From Aureococcus anophagefferens (taxonomy: Eukaryota > Sar > Pelagophyceae > Pelagomonadales > Pelagomonadaceae), in assembly GCF_000186865.1 (NCBI RefSeq), contig NW_008705600.1:161065-218208 (forward strand): a DNA stretch of 57,144 bases. Reading direction: 5' to 3'. Below are positions 54,478-57,144 of this stretch, piece by piece (position 1 is the stretch's first letter; each line of letters opens with the position of its first letter). The translations under genes were made by a program, and so were the position numbers. The notes below the pieces were generated by a model. The model was not told the DNA's origin. It worked only from the letters and a program-made list of their open reading frames with translations, and made no database searches.

Positions 54478-54569
54478 CCTGAGCTCTCGGAGAGCGCAGG
54501 GTGGTGCGGCCTGAGCTCTCTGCGGAGAGCGCAGGGGGGTGCTCTCTCTGGAGAGCGCAGGGTGGTGCT
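54478..54569. repeat. Three tandem hairpin repeats in a divergent promoter region
   Basis: Three adjacent copies of a roughly 30-bp unit contain perfect 6-bp stems: GCTCTC-G-GAGAGC, GCTCTC-TGCG-GAGAGC and GCTCTC-TCTG-GAGAGC, each followed by GCAGGG(T/G)GGTGC. Loop bases differ while the stems are kept. They lie between the starts of the divergent genes at 54409 and 54652, so a regulatory role is possible. Confidence 0.75.
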
Positions 54570-54651
54570 CATCTGTGGTGCGCCGCGTGGTCGCAGGACT
54601 TGCGCGCCTGGGCGCGTCGGTGCTCGTCGGCGCTGCGCCGCTGCCGTAGCC

Positions 54652-55122
54652 ATGCATCGCGCCGTAGCCATCTTCTTCGTGCTCTGCGTCGGCGCCGCGG
54701 CGCTGCGGCCGCGCGCCGTCGGCCTTCGCCGCGTCGCGGCGCCGCGCGCGCGCGCACCGAAAACGATGGATGAGTGGAAAGAGTTCCGAAGGAAGGAAGG
54801 CGCGCCGAGCGCGGCGGCGAAGAAGGCGACGGAGCTGGACCGGCGCGCGGAGCGCTGGGCGGCGGCCGTCGGCGCGAGCGTGGACGCGCTCGCGGGATTT
54901 TCGCCGGCGCGGCGGGAATCCTTCCTCGACGAGTGGGAGCTCGAGAACCCGCCGCCGCCGGCGGCGGCGGCGCCGGCGGCGCACGAGCTCACGGAGTCCT
55001 CCGCCGAGGTCGACGTCTCCTGGGAGAAGCGCGTCCAGTTCGAGGCGCTCCGCGACGGCAACGCGCTGCGGCAGAACGACATCCTCGGCGACGCGATCAA
55101 GCGCGAGGGGGGCGGCGGGTAG
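54652..55122 (+). CDS. Small protein with signal or plastid-type leader
   Basis: 156 residues from ATG 54652 (MHRAVAIFFVLCVGAAALRP). The hydrophobic leader followed by Arg-rich sequence (RAVGLRRVAAPRARAPKT) fits a bipartite plastid presequence of complex algae; the canonical Phe after cleavage is not present, so plastid targeting is only possible. The mature part is helical and charged (MDEWKEFRRKEGAPSAAAKK, ESFLDEWELENPPPP, VSWEKRVQFEALRDGNALRQ). No family is recognised. Confidence 0.6.
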   Translation: MHRAVAIFFVLCVGAAALRPRAVGLRRVAAPRARAPKTMDEWKEFRRKEGAPSAAAKKATELDRRAERWAAAVGASVDALAGFSPARRESFLDEWELENPPPPAAAAPAAHELTESSAEVDVSWEKRVQFEALRDGNALRQNDILGDAIKREGGGG

Positions 55123-55247
55123 TAGTAATCTCGCCTCGGCGCGCGTTTGGCGCTGGGCTGCGTCCACGCGTGCGATGGCGACGGGCGACCCCCGGCGCCC
55201 AGTCAGGCGAGCTCCTCTCGTCGAGGAGGCTCGATGATGGAGCTCGT

Positions 55248-57144
55248 ATGAATATCGAGACGTCCAGCCCCGGGCCACCTCCGGCCGGAGATCCGCCCAG
55301 CGGAGCGATGTCCGACGCGCCCAACGAAGCACTGTCGTCCGCGGGCGAACCGCCGCCGTCCGCGGCCGCGACGCCGCCGCCGCCCGACGCGCCGCCGGCG
55401 TCTTCGTCGATGGCGCCGCCGCGCGACGACGCCGCGCCGCCCGCCGCGACGCCGGCGGCGCCCGACGTGGCATCGGCACCGCCCGACGCGCCGGCGCCGG
55501 CGCTCGCCGCGGCGCCGGCGGCGCCCGAGGAGCCGGCGCCGGCGCCCGACGCCGCGGCGACTCCGGCGACTCCGGCGGCTCCCGCGCCGCCGCGCGCCGC
55601 GCCCGCGCCGGCGCCGCGCGCGATGCCGCCGCCGTCGCCGTCGCGCGACGAGGCCGCGCCGCCCGCCGTGGCGGCGGCGCCGCCGGAGGAGCCGGCGCCC
55701 GCGCGTGACGCGCCGGCGCCGGCGCCCGACGCTTCGCCGGCGCCGGCGCCCGACGCTTCGCCGGCTCCCGCGGCGCTGCCCGACGCGTCGCCGCCCCCCG
55801 CGCCCGACGCTTCGCCGGCGCCGGCGCCCGAGGCTTCACCGGCTCCCGCGGCGCTGCCCGACGTGCTGGCCCAGCCGATCCCGGCGATGCCGCCGCGTGA
55901 GGACGCAGCGCCGCCCGCCGCGCCGCCCGCCGTGCCGCCCGCCGCGCCGCCCGCCGCCGCAATGGCGCCGCCCGCCGCCGCGATGCCGCCGCCCGCCGCC
56001 GCGTTGGCGCCGCCCGCCGCCGCAATGGCGCCGCCCGCTGCCGCGATGGCGCCGCCCGCTGCCGCGATGCCGCCCGCCGCCGCGATGCCGCCGCCTGCAG
56101 CGCCCGCCGCGCCGCCGGCCGCGCCGCCCGCCGCGGCCGCGCCGCCCGCGGCCGCGCCGCCCGCGGCCGCGCCGCCGCCGCCGCGCGAGGACGGCGTGCC
56201 GACGTGCCTGTCCATCGGGTGCCTCGTGGAGAAGAAGTTCGCGGGCTACGGGAAGAACAAGTGGCACGGCGTCGTCGAGGACGGGCCCGACGCCAAGGGC
56301 AAGTGGATGGTCCGCTGGGCCGAGGACCCGGTCATGGCGTACCCGTTCGCGGAGAAGACGCTGCTCAAGTGCCTCGTCGCGGGCCGCGCGCCGCCGGCGG
56401 CGGCCGCGGCGGCCGCGCCGGCCGGGGCCGCGTTCCTCGCGGAGCTCGGCGCCGCGGCGGCGCCCGCGGCCGCCGGCGGCGCGGGCGCGTGCGCCCTCTG
56501 CGGCGAGTCGACGCGGCTCGCCGACGACCCGTCGGCCCTCGACGGCTACGCGGCCGTGCGCTGCGACGTCTGCGCCGTCGAGATGTGCCGGAGTTGCACG
56601 GGCCTCGCGCGGCGGCGCCGCGCGTGGCGCTGCGACGGCTGCGCGGAGGCGAAGGCCGAGGCCGCGGCGCCCGGCGACGGCGGCGCGCCCGCCGCCGACG
56701 GCGCGCCGGCGCCCAAGCGCGCGCGCGTCGCCGCCGCCGACGCGCCGCTGCCCGCCGCGGCGCCGCCGCGGCGCCGCATCTCGGCGGCGGCGGACGACGA
56801 CGACGGCGACGACGGCGGCGACGACGACGAGGACCGCGTGCTCGAGCGCCTCCGGGGCTTCGCCGACGAGCTCGCGGCCGCGGCCTCGGGCGCCGCGGCG
56901 CTCGCCGCGCTCGCGCGCCTCGCGGACGTCGACGACCGCGACTACCAGCTCTCGTCCGTCGCGGCCGTCCGGTCGACGGGCCTCGCGCCGGCGCTCAAGC
57001 GGGCGCGCAAGGTCGCCTTCTACCCCGCCGGCGACGGCGACGCGGCCGCGGCGGCGGCCGAGGCGGAGCGGTGCGCGCACGTCTGGCGCGACGCGCTGAC
57101 GACGATCTCCCACAACGAGGAGCGCGAGCGCGCGGGCCGCGCGA
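55248..57144 (+). CDS. Pro/Ala-rich nuclear protein with Tudor/PWWP-like, zinc-finger and TFIIS-N-like regions; 3' end beyond window
   Basis: ATG 55248 (MNIETSSPGPPPAGDPPSGA) opens about 632 residues without a stop to the window edge. Residues 1-320 are almost entirely Pro/Ala/Asp low complexity. Next, LSIGCLVEKKFAGYGKNKWH and KWMVRWAEDPVMAYPF resemble a Tudor/PWWP-like reader. A Cys-rich finger follows (CALCGE, VRCDVCAVEMCRSC, WRCDGCAE), with C-x2-C spacing like PHD/ADD-type fingers. A basic stretch (APKRARVAAAD) and an acidic run lead to a helical region (LAALARLADVDDRDYQLSSV, STGLAPALKRARKVAFY, HVWRDALTTI) similar to the TFIIS N-terminal LW domain. A transcription-elongation or chromatin role is inferred. 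Confidence 0.65.
   Translation, partial: MNIETSSPGPPPAGDPPSGAMSDAPNEALSSAGEPPPSAAATPPPPDAPPASSSMAPPRDDAAPPAATPAAPDVASAPPDAPAPALAAAPAAPEEPAPAPDAAATPATPAAPAPPRAAPAPAPRAMPPPSPSRDEAAPPAVAAAPPEEPAPARDAPAPAPDASPAPAPDASPAPAALPDASPPPAPDASPAPAPEASPAPAALPDVLAQPIPAMPPREDAAPPAAPPAVPPAAPPAAAMAPPAAAMPPPAAALAPPAAAMAPPAAAMAPPAAAMPPAAAMPPPAAPAAPPAAPPAAAAPPAAAPPAAAPPPPREDGVPTCLSIGCLVEKKFAGYGKNKWHGVVEDGPDAKGKWMVRWAEDPVMAYPFAEKTLLKCLVAGRAPPAAAAAAAPAGAAFLAELGAAAAPAAAGGAGACALCGESTRLADDPSALDGYAAVRCDVCAVEMCRSCTGLARRRRAWRCDGCAEAKAEAAAPGDGGAPAADGAPAPKRARVAAADAPLPAAAPPRRRISAAADDDDGDDGGDDDEDRVLERLRGFADELAAAASGAAALAALARLADVDDRDYQLSSVAAVRSTGLAPALKRARKVAFYPAGDGDAAAAAAEAERCAHVWRDALTTISHNEERERAGRA

Overview
The window is nuclear DNA from a eukaryote, GC-rich through most of its length (by eye around 70%), very gene-dense and nearly intron-free. 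Signs of a eukaryote are a myosin heavy chain, a cyclic-nucleotide-binding-domain K+ channel, RNA polymerase subunit RPB10, U-box, F-box, BTB and RING ubiquitin proteins, and a sperm-tail/SHIPPO protein. A DapA-type lysine-biosynthesis enzyme and several short N-terminal secretory or transit-like leaders suggest an alga. The composition, compactness and, above all, the short transposon-like introns point to a stramenopile of the pelagophyte type such as Aureococcus. That assignment is inference. I could not run a database search.

Layout. 1-9.4 kb: a truncated secreted protein, a hypothetical protein, a DegT-like aminotransferase split by an introner, a BTB protein, a PUB-WD40-PFU-UBA protein (Cdc48/ubiquitin type), a GT90 glycosyltransferase and a PDZ/PH protein. 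9.5-16.3 kb: a giant myosin with a C-terminal WW domain and an apparent frameshift, ending tail-to-tail with an ankyrin protein. 16.5-21.3 kb: a Tudor-like protein, a gene cut by a 50-N gap, a CAP-Gly/CbxX AAA protein with two transposon-like introns, and a U-box protein. 21.3-24.7 kb: a Mutator-like (MULE) transposon whose transposase lies in two oppositely oriented halves around a 174-bp tandem array. It sits in the promoter region between the U-box gene and RPB10. 24.8-33.7 kb: RPB10, a steroid-reductase-like enzyme with an introner, a ubiquitin-fold protein, an F-box protein, a Patched/NPC1-like transporter and a tandem AAA ATPase. 33.8-47.9 kb: a TPR-PLOD-like glycosyltransferase, a K+ channel, an ARM-RING protein, an IMPase-family phosphatase, an SLSP-rich protein, a GT92-like protein, a TrmB-like methyltransferase, DapA, and a SET/MYND protein with an introner. 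47.9-57.1 kb: a gene-poor stretch, a low-GC exostosin fused to an HMG box, a roughly 163-bp minisatellite, a SHIPPO protein with an introner, a small secreted protein, and a Pro/Ala-rich zinc-finger/TFIIS-N-like protein running off the end.

The main discovery is a set of introner elements. Four genes carry related insertions, three of them exactly 192 bp and one 173 bp. A fifth gene carries a 208-bp element with different termini and probably also a decayed 96-bp one. Each has terminal inverted repeats and an 8-bp target-site duplication that begins with GT or GC. Splicing from the first base of the upstream duplication to the AG at the element's end restores the uninterrupted reading frame without a scar. 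The duplication supplies the 5' splice site and the element supplies the 3' splice site. Transposon-derived introners are known in Aureococcus and Micromonas. What this window adds is base-level evidence on length, orientation, GC-AG boundaries and covarying termini.
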